Counted from the stretch's first letter, positions 23,185 to 34,536 are shown. The stretch is DNA of 64,000 nucleotides from Haematobia irritans (GCF_050003625.1 NC_134400.1:64542241-64606240), one strand, 5' to 3'. Program-made: numbers and translations. The notes: a model not told the origin generated them from the sequence alone.

Positions 23185-25932
23185 TTATTCAGAGTTGTGA
23201 TCATCACATTCAAATAGCTTCATTTTATCTGCGGATGCGACACCTTCATATGGTTTGCGGGATCTTTTAGATCCAGGCATATCTTTTATAATATATCTGT
23301 CGTTACCTAAATATTTGTAAATCTGATATGGCCCAGAGTATTTGGGACTCAACTTACGTCCCGTGGCTTTTGTGTTCCTAATCAACACTAGCTGCCCGGA
23401 CTTAAACCCTTTGCATTTCTTTTTCTTTTGGTCATATTTATATTTTTGATAGTTCTGGCTTCTTTCAATGGCTGCTTTTGCCTCATTCCTATGTAAAGAA
23501 ACATCATGTAATTCCCCATTGGAAATTTCGCAACTTAGAAAGGAATCATGTTTTCGTCTTGGAAGATATCCAAATAAAAGTTCGTTAGGTGTCTTTCCAG
23601 TTGCCTTGTTAACAGTTGAATTTAAACCCCACTGAATATCAGTAATACACTCATCCCATTTCATCTCGTCAGTAGTAGAAGAACTCAGTGCCGACAGTAT
23701 CGTTCTGTTATATCTTTCTGCTTGCCCATTTGCTCTGGGCGTTGCAGTAGCATTATGTACAACTTTTATTCCGTACTTATATGAGAAATTTTTAAATTTG
23801 TGACTAGTGAAAGTACTTGCTCTGTCACAAACAATTCTTCGTGGTGTACCAAATATACCCATGAATTCATTTAAAAATTTTATAAATGGATCAACTTTTG
23901 TACTTTGGACCGGTCTAAGTAAAACAAATTTGGTAAATCCATCGACTAGCACAATAATATACATATTCTTATGTATACTCCTTGCAAAAGGCCCAATATG
24001 GTCGACGTGGACTGTATCAAATGGCACATTTATCTTCTCTATTGGATGTAGTTGCCCTGCTTGTTTTCCTGGTGGAACCTTATTGTAGGCACACGGAAGG
24101 CAACATGAAATGTAGCGGTTAACGTAACGCTTCATATCCGGAAACCAGTATTTGCTTTGAATACCGGACAAAGTTTTATCAAGTGAGAAATGGCCGTTTT
24201 TATCGTGATGGTTAAACACAATTTCCCGCCTATAACTTTGTGGGACTACCCACTTACATCCCGTATTTGTTCTCCTGTACAATCTTCCCTTCTTCAACTC
24301 ATACTCCTTGTGAATTTGTTCACTTTCTTTATCCTTTGGAATATTTCCGAGTGTTTCGATTAGAAACTTACAACGATCATCCTTAAGTTGCACAGCCAAA
24401 ACCCAATCCACATCTGAAATATCTATTTGTAATACCTCTAATGGACTAGACTCGATGGGATTTCTACTCAGTGCGTCTACGTGAGCCATGTGGTTACCAG
24501 GACGATATTCGACCGTAAAACTATATTCCTGCAATGTAAGCCACCATCTACCTATACTTGGTACTAAATCTCGCTTTGAACATGCAGTTCTTAAAGCAGA
24601 GCAGTCCGTTAATATCTTAAATTCAATACCAAGTAAATATATCCTAAAGTGTCTCACCGCATAAACTACAGCTAATGTTTCTAATTCATAAGAATGATAG
24701 CGTTGCTCTTCTTTTGATGTGGAATGACTGAAATGCGCTACGGGTTTTAAATTACCGTCTGTCTGTTTCTGAAGCAATACCGCTCCAACGCCCCATTTAC
24801 ATGCATCGGTGTGCAGCTCGGTATACAACTTACTATCATATAAAACTAATATTGGTCGCTTTGTCAATTTTTGTTTTAGCTCTATAAATGCTTTATTCTG
24901 TTCGCTACCCCAAACGAAATCCACCCCTTTGTCTACCTCGACATCACAAGAAGTTTTGGATAATATGTGTACCACTGATCCTCCGTAACCAGTAACCTGT
25001 ACATTACACTCAGTAAGTTCCACGTCTAATAGACGGGCACACGATTTCTTGATTAAGATAAGTGAGCTACCGGTATCAATAAATCCATTAAATTCGATAT
25101 GATTAATTTTACATTTTACAAAATAACAATTACATGCAGCTGTCCCCTTGCTTTCATTTTGAACAGCGAATATAGAAGACTTACCATTTTTCTTTAAACA
25201 ATCTCGCGATAAATGGCCCCATTTCTTACATTGATCACATTTCTTAGTTGGATGTTTGCATTTGCTGGCGTAATGGCCTTTGGTTTTGCAGTTGTAACAG
25301 ATAATTTCTTTTGCATTATCTACTATTGTGATCGAACGTCCCTCAATTTTGCGAGCCTTTGAAGGGGGTTCGCTAGTGCTTGGAAAAGTCGATAAATAAT
25401 GTCCAAATAGATCTTCTGGAGAAACGAAACGACCAGCTCTTGCACCAATTTGTAGACTTCCTTTTGGAAGTCCATCGATAATGCAAGAAACAGCATCATT
25501 TCCAGAGATCTTGCACACATCTGCTAGCATTTTCTTTTCGAAGTAATAGTTTGCCATAGTTTCATCTGGTTGTTTTACTCGATTTACAAACCGTTTGAGG
25601 TTCTCAGCAAAGTCTCGATAATCAGGAAATGATTGAATAACCAAATTTTTCCATTCAGTCCATGTGGATACATATGATTGCAAGTTTTCAAACCAAGATC
25701 GATCTAAATCTTTTAGCTTATTTTGCAATGCAAAGATTTTACTTCTTTCATCCCAACCATTCAATTCCCCAATCTGGCAAATTTTTTGTATCCACATTGT
25801 GGCGGACATATTTACCATTCCCGGTTCGAAGTAAGGGATACAATCAATATTCATATGGCTATGATTCGTTGCTCGTGTTGGTGTTCGCTCACTCAATGTT
25901 CTAACTAGGCTTTCAAGCGACTGCATCCGCAA
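23185..25932 (-). CDS. Gag-protease-RNase H-integrase polyprotein lacking reverse transcriptase
   Basis: A single open frame of 915 codons; the first ATG is codon 3 (25926). Order: gag (residues ~1-200), two CCHC knuckles (CYNCKTKGHYASKC, CDQCKKWGHLSRDC; ~212-245), aspartic protease (GFIDTGSS, ~284), then a direct jump to the RNase H domain (TELHTDACKWGVGAVLL, ~375). Then the HHCC zinc finger, an integrase core with D (DHIGPF), D (CDRAST) and E (ANGQAERYNRT), and a basic C-terminus. The whole RT palm, including the YxDD box, is absent in frame, so the element cannot copy itself alone. An ATG in another frame at 26078, just after the PBS-like site, opens a short peptide rich in Arg/Asn, suggesting one frameshift removed the original gag start. 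Ty3/gypsy family; the two knuckles recall Mag-type elements (tentative). Confidence 0.85.
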   Translation of the reverse strand: MRMQSLESLVRTLSERTPTRATNHSHMNIDCIPYFEPGMVNMSATMWIQKICQIGELNGWDERSKIFALQNKLKDLDRSWFENLQSYVSTWTEWKNLVIQSFPDYRDFAENLKRFVNRVKQPDETMANYYFEKKMLADVCKISGNDAVSCIIDGLPKGSLQIGARAGRFVSPEDLFGHYLSTFPSTSEPPSKARKIEGRSITIVDNAKEIICYNCKTKGHYASKCKHPTKKCDQCKKWGHLSRDCLKKNGKSSIFAVQNESKGTAACNCYFVKCKINHIEFNGFIDTGSSLILIKKSCARLLDVELTECNVQVTGYGGSVVHILSKTSCDVEVDKGVDFVWGSEQNKAFIELKQKLTKRPILVLYDSKLYTELHTDACKWGVGAVLLQKQTDGNLKPVAHFSHSTSKEEQRYHSYELETLAVVYAVRHFRIYLLGIEFKILTDCSALRTACSKRDLVPSIGRWWLTLQEYSFTVEYRPGNHMAHVDALSRNPIESSPLEVLQIDISDVDWVLAVQLKDDRCKFLIETLGNIPKDKESEQIHKEYELKKGRLYRRTNTGCKWVVPQSYRREIVFNHHDKNGHFSLDKTLSGIQSKYWFPDMKRYVNRYISCCLPCAYNKVPPGKQAGQLHPIEKINVPFDTVHVDHIGPFARSIHKNMYIIVLVDGFTKFVLLRPVQSTKVDPFIKFLNEFMGIFGTPRRIVCDRASTFTSHKFKNFSYKYGIKVVHNATATPRANGQAERYNRTILSALSSSTTDEMKWDECITDIQWGLNSTVNKATGKTPNELLFGYLPRRKHDSFLSCEISNGELHDVSLHRNEAKAAIERSQNYQKYKYDQKKKKCKGFKSGQLVLIRNTKATGRKLSPKYSGPYQIYKYLGNDRYIIKDMPGSKRSRKPYEGVASADKMKLFECDDHNSE

Positions 25933-26096
25933 AAAGATTTCCGATTGAGATATTCCTGCATCTCCATGATCTGTACTACTTAAATAGCAGCGTTCTCTTT
26001 CGATGTTTTGGTCTGCGTGCTTCGTCCTATTTCGGGACGTTGTGCATTCATATTCGCCCTTCGATTTCTATTGGACATCCCACCGCTGTCACCAAT

Positions 26097-26261
26097 TATA
26101 AGACTTTTCAAAGAAACGATCTTTTATTCTCAATTTCTTAACACAAATTCAAATTTTTATTTTCTCTATCCCATACATATTTCAAAAGGGTTCCTTTTCT
26201 ATTTTTCATTTCAAATTTGAATTCTTTAGTCTCCAAAGTTTATTTTTCAGCAGTGCTTACA
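26097..26261 (-). repeat. 5' LTR (165 bp) of RT-less LTR retrotransposon
   Basis: Same termini as the 3' LTR. It is followed on the minus strand by a primer-binding-like TTGGTGACAGCGGTGGGATG (26096 downward). Flanked by GTTGG (26262-26266), giving a perfect 5-bp TSD with 22938-22942. The whole element spans 22943-26261 (3,319 bp). Confidence 0.9.
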
Positions 26262-26286
26262 GTTGGTGATAATTTTTTAGTGTGTA

Positions 26287-28560
26287 CGACATTTTGCTCC
26301 TGCTTCGGTTCTGCAATGTCGGCTCTTGCTTTTAAATTTTTCCCAAATATTACTTCGACCGGAGCCGCATTTATCGCGAAAGCTATTTCCGTCAGAGTGC
26401 TATCCCAGTGGCGATGGTCATTGTCCGTTTTCTGTGCAATCATGGTTTTGACTGTTCGGTTCATACGTTCGGTAGGGTTTTCGTTAGGTGAATAGAGAGC
26501 AGTGGTTGTATGTTCTATACCACGCTCTCTGAGAAATTTCTGAATTATCCTGCTGGTGAACTGCACGCCATTATCTGTTAAGAAAATTCGGGGGCAGCCG
26601 AAGCGAAACACAAATCGTTCCTTTAGTGCTTTTATGACGTCGTTAGCTGTGGCTTGACGAGTTGGTATAATTTCGACCCATCGGCTGAATTTATCAACCA
26701 TAACGAGTAGCGCGGTGGTCCCCTTTGTGGATCGCGGCAGTGGTCCAATGAAATCGGCACATACGATTTCCCATGGTCGCGAGCACTGCATCGTTGACAT
26801 AGACCCAGTCGGTTTTAATTGTGCTGGCTTATATCTGGCCCAAATTTCACAGCTTTTAATATAGTCTTACGGCCTCGTCTATTCCTGCCCAAAAGTAATT
26901 TTCTCGTATTCGTTTGGCAGTTTCCATACAGCGAATTGGCCTGACGAGGGACTATCGTGGTTTTCGCGTAATATATCGTATTTTTCGTTTTCCCGAATGC
27001 AACGTTTCCACTCGGGACTCGGGTCAACTGGGCTTCGTCTGGGTTAGGTGCTTGTATAACATTCCATCTATCACTTGGAAGTCTGGGTTTCCTTCACCCT
27101 GTCCTAAAAACTGTTGGACAGATAGAGGTGACCTCGATAAAGCGTTGGCCACGTTCCAGCTGCCTTTCCGATACTTCACCTCTAGGTCATATTGCTGCAA
27201 TTCAAGCGCCCATCGGGCCAATCGGCCGGATGGACGGGTGCTTCGGTGAGCATTCGTTTCAAAGTATTAAATGCGTTGTTCTGCGGCTCCTCCCAAACCC
27301 ACTTAGCCATTTTCTTGAGCAGTGAGTTTAATGGGGCTGACAGTATTGAAAAATTGGGGACGAAACTGCGGTACCAGGAAGCGATTCCAAGGAATCTGCG
27401 CAGTTCCTTAACATTTGTTGGTGCCGGTAGTTTCAATACGGCATCAACCATCAATACGGGATCGGTTCGTATGCCATCGGCAGTAACAATGTGTCCTAAA
27501 TATTTAAGACTGGTCCTTACGAATTCACACTTGTCCAAATTTATTTTCATCTGGGCTTGTTGTAATCGATTAAAAACAATATTCAATGTGTGTAGATGCT
27601 CCTCGAAGGTTCTCCCCAAGATAATAATATCGTCAAGGTAGACGAAAACTAATGGTTGTAGGTCGGATCCGATAATCTGGTCTACTGCGCGCTGAAAAGT
27701 AGCTGGAGCCGAATGAAGACCGAGCGGCATTACTTTCCATTGGAATATCCCTCTTCCAGCTACGGTAAAAGCGGTGTATCGCCTGGAATCTTTGCTTAGC
27801 GGAATCTGCCAATATCCATTTTTTAAATCTAACGAGGAAATAAATTTTGCTTCACGAAGCTGGTCCAAAATTGAATTTATTTGGGGGCAGTGGTTAAGCG
27901 TCTGGCTCACTAATGGCGTTCAGTTGCCGATAATCAATACACATCCGCCTTGCTTCTTCCTAGCTAACACGACGGGAGAACTGTAGGGACTACACGATGG
28001 TTCTATGCGACCTTCGGCAAGTAGCTTATCCACTTCTTCGTTGATGATCGCCATCATAGCCGGATTACGTGGAATATGCTTTTGCTTGAACGGCCTGTTG
28101 TCAGTTAATGTTATGTGGTGTTCGGCTGTGGTACACAACCCCGATATGCGGTTGAAACGTGCCTGGTGTTGCTTCAGAAGGCAATCTAGGGCTTTATTCT
28201 CTTTTTCGCTCAGGAAATCTCGAGATGTAATGGTACTGAGTGTGTGACCGGATGACATTGGTTCGGTTGATGTACGGGTTATTACTTCATCATCCAGCGA
28301 GAGCTTGACATTACGGTCGCACAGGAATTTCATGCCCAATATGATCGTTTCGGCTAGGGTAGGGATCACGGCGGCTTTCACTTGTGTAACCATGTTGGCG
28401 TATTTTATATTTAAAGAATAGATGTCGGTGCACGATGTGAGTCGTTGATCGGCCATTTGCACCTCTCTCTGCGCATTTTCTCTGGTTTGATTATCTGTTG
28501 AGCCAAGAATTCTTTCAGTGTTCCCGATATGCAACTAGCTGTGGCGCCGGTATCAATCAG
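26287..28560 (-). pseudogene. Gypsy pol: protease, RT, remnant RNase H, integrase (decayed)
   Basis: Protease LIDTGATASCISG near 28,545. RT in two frames: PCSPYSSP-like substrate region (28534-27920) and 27910-27182 with SLDLKNGYWQIPL, MPLGLHSAPATFQ and the catalytic FVYLDDIIIL. The RNase H core is deleted at ~27,230; only its end, [14 protein letters not shown], remains in a different frame. Integrase core at 26800-26288: CADFIGPLP (D), FLTDNGVQFTS (D), PNENPTERMNRT (E). Several frameshifts separate the pieces. The integrase C-terminus is cut off at 26287 by family A copy 4. It would have encoded reverse transcription and integration; now dead. Confidence 0.85.
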
Positions 28561-29684
28561 GGCCTTGAATGGTCGGCCGAACAATATTTATGAAATAGCG
28601 AGTGATTGGAACGTCGTCGCAAGCCAACCAGTCGCGTTTTCTGTAACATGAGCAGTCAATTGTGCGGAGTCCTTCCTTGCCACAGTAAGAACAAAATAAA
28701 ATGCCCGCGTTTTTACAATGGAAACGAGAATGCCCGAACGCTTTACACCTCCAGCAATGATTGTGCCTTGAATAACCCACTGATTTTGTGGTCATCCCGT
28801 GCGACGTATGGGTTTGCGTTTGTCGGGATTCATCACGTTTCAGTAGTTCAAAATCGTCGGTTAACCCGATTAATTCGTCGAGCGTCTGAAAGTCGCCTCT
28901 TCTTATGTAATGGCGATACTCCGGCCTGAGTCCTTCGTAAATTCTATCGAGATGATTCGGGGTTTTGAGTTGTGCGTGCTGACGGGCCGTCGTCAGCAGT
29001 CTTTTGCCCTTTCTCCGTTGAATTGCTTTCGGTTGAAAAACGACTGCTCTAACTGGGTAGTATGTCGATTTGATAAGAAGAATCGTTCGGCTTCCGTACG
29101 AAATTCTGCCCAGTCGGTAATGTCTCCTCGTTTCGCCCGGACTGTAGTAGTCTGTCCTTGATGATGCAGTAACATTCGGATAGCTCCTCCATTCTCTCGA
29201 GGAATTCGAGGAGGTCGCCATCCCCCGAGTATTTTAAGTCCCATCTTTGTACAATGCCAATCATCTCGTGATCAGGTGGTTCGGACTTATTCGGAGTAGT
29301 GGAATTATTGGTGTGTGAGTTTAATCGGGGTACCTCGAGTATTTTCGGTTGTATGATTTCATTTTCTTTAACTTTAAGTTCGGCTTCCAAATCTTTCAAC
29401 AATTCTTCCGAGGAGTGTGTCAAGCGTTTCGCTCGAACGTATCTAGCTAGCTCTTTCCTAAGGCGGTCTACCGTCGAATCTTCTGTGGGGATATTTGCTG
29501 CTTTACACTGAGCTACCAGTTGCGCCTTTTTCAACAAGTATATCCGGCCGAGTGATTTCGTTTCCAGATGCTTAAGATTAACCATCGTACTGTCTTCGGG
29601 TGTTGAACTGGAACTATCCTCGTCATTGGGGTTAATTTGTTTTTCCCCAGCTCGATTCTGTTCCAGTACCTGCTCGGGCGCCAT
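28555..29684 (-). pseudogene. Gypsy gag (SAP-like N-terminus, atypical CCHC end), frameshifted
   Basis: Starts MAPEQVLEQNRAGEKQ at 29684. Residues ~60-95 (LLKKAQLVAQCKAANIPTED, RLRKELARYV) look like a SAP-type helix-extended-helix. The frame breaks near 29165, 29050 and 28990. The following pieces hold capsid-like sequence and a cysteine-rich end, CWRCKAFGHSRFHC then CSYCGKEGLRTIDC. The ATG context overlaps TGGCGCCCGAGCAGG, which resembles a tRNA-Lys-type primer-binding site, so the annotated start may lie in the PBS or the real PBS may be elsewhere. Inactive. Confidence 0.7.
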
Positions 29685-30600
29685 TTTATAAGGTGGTTTT
29701 GTCGTAGGCTGAGATAGACCAGTAGTTGACCAGGATTACCTTTAAGGACCCACAAACCTTAAAATTAAAACACATGATTTATGCCTTAATAGGTTGAACA
29801 GTACAGGTTTTATTGATGGTTATTTGATCGTATATTAGTGCGGAAGCAAGCTAAAAGCCGAAGCAATTAGTGCGGAAGCAAACGAATGCGTAAGGGAGTG
29901 AACTCCTTTTGATTAGACGGATCTATGCCAATTGACTTGTCCGACTATTGGAATTCTCCCTACTCACTAAAAAGGCTGCCCATATAAGTGGGGCTCACAA
30001 CAATTCTTCCGAGGAGTGTGTCAAGCGTTTCGCTCGAACGTATCTAGCTAGCTCTTTCCTAAGGCGGTCTACCGTCGAATCTTCTGTGGGGATATTTGCT
30101 GCTTTACACTGAGCTACCAGTTGCGCCTTTTTCAACAAGTATATCCGGCCGAGTGATTTCGTTTCCAGATGCTTAAGATTAACCATCGTACTGTCTTCGG
30201 GTGTTGAACTGGAACTATCCTCGTCATTGGGGTTAATTTGTTTTTCCCCAGCTCGATTCTGTTCCAGTACCTGCTCGGGCGCCATTTTATAAGGTGGTTT
30301 TGTCGTAGGCTGAGATAGACCAGTAGTTGACCAGGATTACCTTTAAGGACCCACAAACCTTAAAATTAAAACACATGATTTATGCCTTAATAGGTTGAAC
30401 AGTACAGGTTTTATTGATGGTTATTTGATCGTATATTAGTGCGGAAGCAAGCTAAAAGCCGAAGCAATTAGTGCGGAAGCAAACGAATGCGTAAGGGAGT
30501 GAACTCCTTTTGATTAGACGGATCTATGCCAATTGACTTGTCCGACTATTGGAATTCTCCCTACTCACTAAAAAGGCTGCCCATACAAGTGGGGCTCACA
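29398..30600. repeat. 601-bp tandem duplication of gypsy gag start, leader and LTR part
   Basis: Sequence from AATTCTTCCGAGG at 29401 recurs at 30002 with almost no change, ending at GGGGCTCACA. It duplicates the first 96 gag codons, the leader and the LTR piece with two minisatellite units. The second copy gives a truncated gag frame at 29995-30285. Copy number was changed by slippage or unequal exchange after insertion. Confidence 0.9.
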
Positions 30601-30862
30601 ATGATGAGAATGAGAATTGTCTCCATAGCGACCAAAAAAATAATAACAAAATATTGTCGTCAGAAGTCATGTTACCATGTAACTGACATCACTCGGTAGT
30701 GAAAACATAATCGGCATTGAGTGATAATGGGCTATAGTGGTAGGCACAGTGGCTCACAGCAAGTATATGTAGAGGTGTAAAACGATTTTAAGTAATGGTA
30801 CGAAAAATACGTATTTTTTTAATATCTTGTGGTTGTGGGAAATAGTATGTACGCCCGTTACA
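29780..30862 (-). mobile_element. 5' LTR of the minus-strand gypsy element (partly duplicated)
   Basis: On the minus strand the LTR starts TGTAACGGGCGTACATAC at 30862 and includes CTCATCATTGTGAGCC and, further on, two 32-bp minisatellite units. An AATAAA near 30412 (and 29811) could be the polyadenylation signal of the R region. It shares most of its length with 6640-7033 and 11985-12369. The inner limit is unclear because of the 601-bp duplication. Confidence 0.65.
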
Positions 30863-30944
30863 CTGCTTTATGCGCTTTACAGACTATCAGTTATTCCGGA
30901 CGACAGTGCTCGTGTCGAACATATCCCATATATTGTGCATTACA

Positions 30945-31174
30945 TTAGAACACCTTCATATAAACAATGTACCTGCAAGCAAACGAATGAACTTCAAAGT
31001 TGATACAGAAAACATCGCTCACTGTTACAGGCATTTGCTTCGGAAAAGGAAACAACAAATACATGGTAGTGATCATCGTGCAATAGTAAAAAAACTCAAT
31101 GCAATACAGACAGCTGACGAGTGTAGTGAATCTACAGTAGCTTTAAGTATTTTTGTGTTGTCGATGCTATACAT
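30945..31174 (+). other. Exon-like open frame followed by a consensus splice donor
   Basis: The frame (open from 30870) reads INNVPASKRMNFKVDTENIA, HCYRHLLRKRKQQIHGSDHR, AIVKKLNAIQTADECSESTV and ends MLYM at 31178. A perfect GTAAGT lies at 31175-31180. Composition is mixed and protein-like, unlike the AT noise around it. It could be the first exon of the enclosing element's transposase or a captured host exon. I do not recognise the protein and no acceptor was identified. Confidence 0.35.
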
Positions 31175-31389
31175 GTAAGTCATTGGTTGTATTGCTGTTT
31201 TAATTTTTCTGTTCGCCTAGTACTTGTAAAATGAGATTAAGATATATATATCTGTTCGATTTTTGTACAATTATATTATTTTATAATACAATTTTAAATT
31301 ATTAACTAAAAGTAATAAATATTTACACTTTTTTTAAGTATAAAATATTTAATACTGTGATATTTATGAAACGCAATTTTTTTAAATCT

Positions 31390-34300
31390 ATTGTAGACCC
31401 CTGAGGAAGCGATTCAATATCGTAATCGCGAAATATTGGGAACAATAAATAAAATATTTAAAAAAGAACCCGAGCTTGAATAAACATTAATTTATAATTC
31501 TAACAAAAGGTCGACCAAAAATCAAATAAAAAACGGATTTTGAATTACTGTCGGATCGCTCTTAAAAATTTAAGAACATTGTGGATAATTCATCTAACTT
31601 GGATTTGGCTTTACAATCACCAAATGAAAATTCTATAAAAAGGAAGAAATCTAAAACTAATAAAAAATTCAACGAAAAACGAAACTGAGACCATTTCTCC
31701 GGCACCATTGAATTCTAATACTATAACGGAAGTAGATATTACCACTCCGACTAACAATACTGAAATGAATCCTTTAGCTGTTCCACTCATTATTACTACT
31801 CCGTCACATTCTGCCACACTGAATAGTGGAGCAGTCATGGCGTCAGCCATGTGCCCACTGATACTAATACTTTCTATTCCCTTTTCAATACGCCTACAAA
31901 TCAGTGACATGCTGGTACTGCACCAAATCCATTAAGAGTCTTACCGCCAATGAAAACTATTTTTGCTGCTCGTTTTGCTCCTGAAACAACTGAGGATGAT
32001 ATTCAATTCTATATTAAATCTAAACTGAATGCAAATGTTGATGTCAAAGTATCTAAACTGCGATTTATGGAGAGAAGGAACAAATCATCATTTAAAATTG
32101 TTGTGCCTGAGGACTGTAGAGCCATCACAAAACTGAATACAACCCTGACTGATATAAATTTTATTGTGGTTTATCGGAATGTTAGAGGACTTAATACCAA
32201 ATTATGTAATCTATACACTGATAGCTTTGGCTTTAATTACGATTTAATTGTATTTACTGAAACCTGGCTTCAGAGAAATGTCTTGAATACTGAAATCTTA
32301 TGCGATAGATACAAAATATACAGATGTGACCGCACTAATTGCTTGAAGAAATCAGGTGGTGGTGTCCTAATTGCTGTCTCTACAAAGTATGTTTCGTCTA
32401 AACTTGATATTCCTAACGAACATCAAATTGAATATTTGGGAGTAAAAATAAGGTGCGGCTATAATTTGTTGTTTGTAACTTGCTCCTATATTCCTCAAGG
32501 TTCCTGTCACGATGTTTATAATGCTCATTTGACTGCTATCCGATCGGTCATAGCTACTGCAAGATCCTCTGATTTGATCGTTGTATCTGGCGATTTTAAT
32601 CTTTCACCTATTTCATGGAATTTTTGTAAGGATATGAATCACTCTGTACCAAATATAAGTAACGGATTTCATTCTGAATGTATCAAAAATCTATTGAAGG
32701 ATGGTCTTATTCAAGTCAACAACATTCTAAATTATAAGAATAAATTATTGGATTTGATTCTAATGATGTATTCCTTTCACGCATCAACGCTATTGTAAAT
32801 CAAGAAGACCTTTATCATCCCACTATCTGTATGAATATAAATATGTCCTATTCAAGATCTGTGGGAAACAAAACTGACACGAAAACTGAAAAGAAATACT
32901 GTTTTTGTAAAACTGAACTCCTTACTATTAAATGCAAATTGGTATGATATTCTTCCTGCGAACAATCTTGAGGAATCAATTAATATATTTTACGAAACTT
33001 TGAATTCATTCATTGACCAATCTGTCCTATTAATTCGCGTTACTAATTACGCTGGTCCGCCCTGGAACAATAATAAATTAAGTAACTTAAAGAACAGGAA
33101 AAATAAACTTAAAAAAATACAAAAAATCTGGCTCAGCTACTGATTACGCAAATTATTCAATCACTCGGTCGGAATACAGCTTGTGAAATAGACAATCATA
33201 CAACAATTATCTATCAAAAATGAATTGAAATTTAATCCAAAATCATTTTACAAATTTGTTAATTCCAAAAGTCAATCGAATTTTTATCCAAGAAATCATC
33301 ACTATGGTACTGTTGAGGCGGATGATAATGTATCTATATGTAATATGTTTTCCAAGTTCTTTGCAACAACATACTCCCATAAGAAATTCAAGCAATCTGA
33401 TGTGTACCCATATAAGATAATGGAACAGTCTACACTATCCACTCCTTTTATATCTCCTAATATTGTGCTGAGATATATGGAAAAGATAAAATGTTCTTTT
33501 CGTCCGGGGCCTGATGGGATCCCCAGTAACATACTAAAGTATTGTGCTCATTCTCTATCGACTGCTCTTTCTATTCTATTTGACGAATCTTTGCGTACTG
33601 GTTCCTTTCCCACTCTGTGGAAGGATTAATTTATCATTCCACTATTTAAAAGTGGAATCAAGTCTTATATTACTAACTACAGAGGCATTCCCAGCAAAAA
33701 AAGCGTCGCCAAAAAAAGTAATGAAAATGTTCTTTTTGGATCCGGAAGTGGTGCAAAATTGGCGCAGAAGCGATGAATTTAACGTGGGCTTGTCATAGGA
33801 CGGAAGTCCTCCATTTCAACAGGCGTTGCACTGAATTTGCATCACTTCTTTACGTATGATCCGAATTCAATGTTTTGGATGTAAATTAAAAAATTCTGTG
33901 ATATTTTGTCAAATAAATAATTTTTATAATTTTTAATGGATTCTAACGCTTGTCTCAATTTTTTCATATTGGGTTTAGCATTTTTGTCGACAAAATTTAA
34001 ATGATTTGTACCATTTTATGAATTCTTACTCTATTTTTAACCTATTTGAATCAAAAAAAGTTAAAATTATCCATTAAAAGTATAAAAAAACCAAGTTATA
34101 AAAAATTGAATTAAAAGAACTTCCTGGATAGTTAAAAAAGAACATCATTGGGAGTACATCTTCTGGAAGTGCTTTTAAAGTTGTGCCTTTGGAAGAACTT
34201 CCAAATTTTTTTGCTGGGTTGCTAAACTGAGTGCTATTCCAAAACTAATGGAGAATATTATATCTGATATTTTGGTTCAGCAAGTCTCCTCTTTTCTATC

Positions 34301-34536
34301 ACCCAAACAACATGGCTTCCGTAAATCTTGTTAAACCATAACAAATGTCCTGGAACTGACTACAATGATTAATGAAGGCTTTAGAGACCGTTTACAGACT
34401 GATGTCGTTTATACTGATTTTAGTAAAGCTTTTGACAAAGTAAATCACTCACTTCGACTGTACAAATTACACCGCATGGGTTTCAGTGATTTAATGGTAT
34501 CCTGGTTTGAAAGTTATCTGACAAATCGCTCTCAAT
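31390..34536 (+). pseudogene. Jockey/CR1-like LINE remnant (ORF1 end, endonuclease, RT)
   Basis: Upstream noncoding DNA includes CCTGAGGAAGCGATTC..GCGAAATATTG, a motif also at 60290. An ORF1-end frame (31950, TIFAARFAPETTEDD) runs directly into an AP-type endonuclease: YRNVRGLNTKL, FTETWLQ, KKSGGGVLIAV and VVSGDFNLSP. RT pieces follow: RPGPDGIPSNILKY (33510), SYITNYRGI (cut by a MITE at 33690), SPKQHGFRKS and YTDFSKAFDKVNH (34415). The ORF1-ORF2 joint implies an internal deletion. The copy stops near 34536, where other repeats begin, so motif C and the C-terminus are missing. Inactive. Confidence 0.8.
33690..34218. mobile_element. CCCAGC-type TA element (529 bp) nested in LINE RT
   Basis: Ends CCCAGCAAAAAAAGCG and TTTTTTTGCTGGG with TT on both sides (33688-33689, 34219-34220). 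Removing it restores the RT reading NYRGIAKLSAIPKL. Same family as 12615-13834. Confidence 0.85.

Larger units (their letters stand above)
19179..26284 (+). mobile_element. Family A element, copy 4 (complete ends, two nested elements)
   Basis: Starts CACCAAAAAAAA after the shared TA (19177-19178) and ends TTTTTTAGTGTG at 26284, followed by TA. Most of the first ~130 bp of subterminal repeats are lost. Nested are a HINE-like element (20465-22242) and an LTR retrotransposon (22943-26261 plus a 5-bp TSD). Without these it is ~2.0 kb. It interrupts the integrase of the minus-strand gypsy element that resumes at 26287, so it gives the family's right end: ..TTTAATTGAAAAAATG..GTGTG. Confidence 0.75.

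Noticed and set aside
23807..24088. Plus-strand 93-codon frame
   Set aside because: Antisense shadow of the retrotransposon integrase; the same applies to 25662-25908, 26217-26495, 27192-27641 and 44592-45932 antisense frames.
31617..31935. Two overlapping frames on opposite strands
   Set aside because: They lie in decayed LINE ORF1 DNA with stops in the expected ORF1 frame; neither shows a domain.
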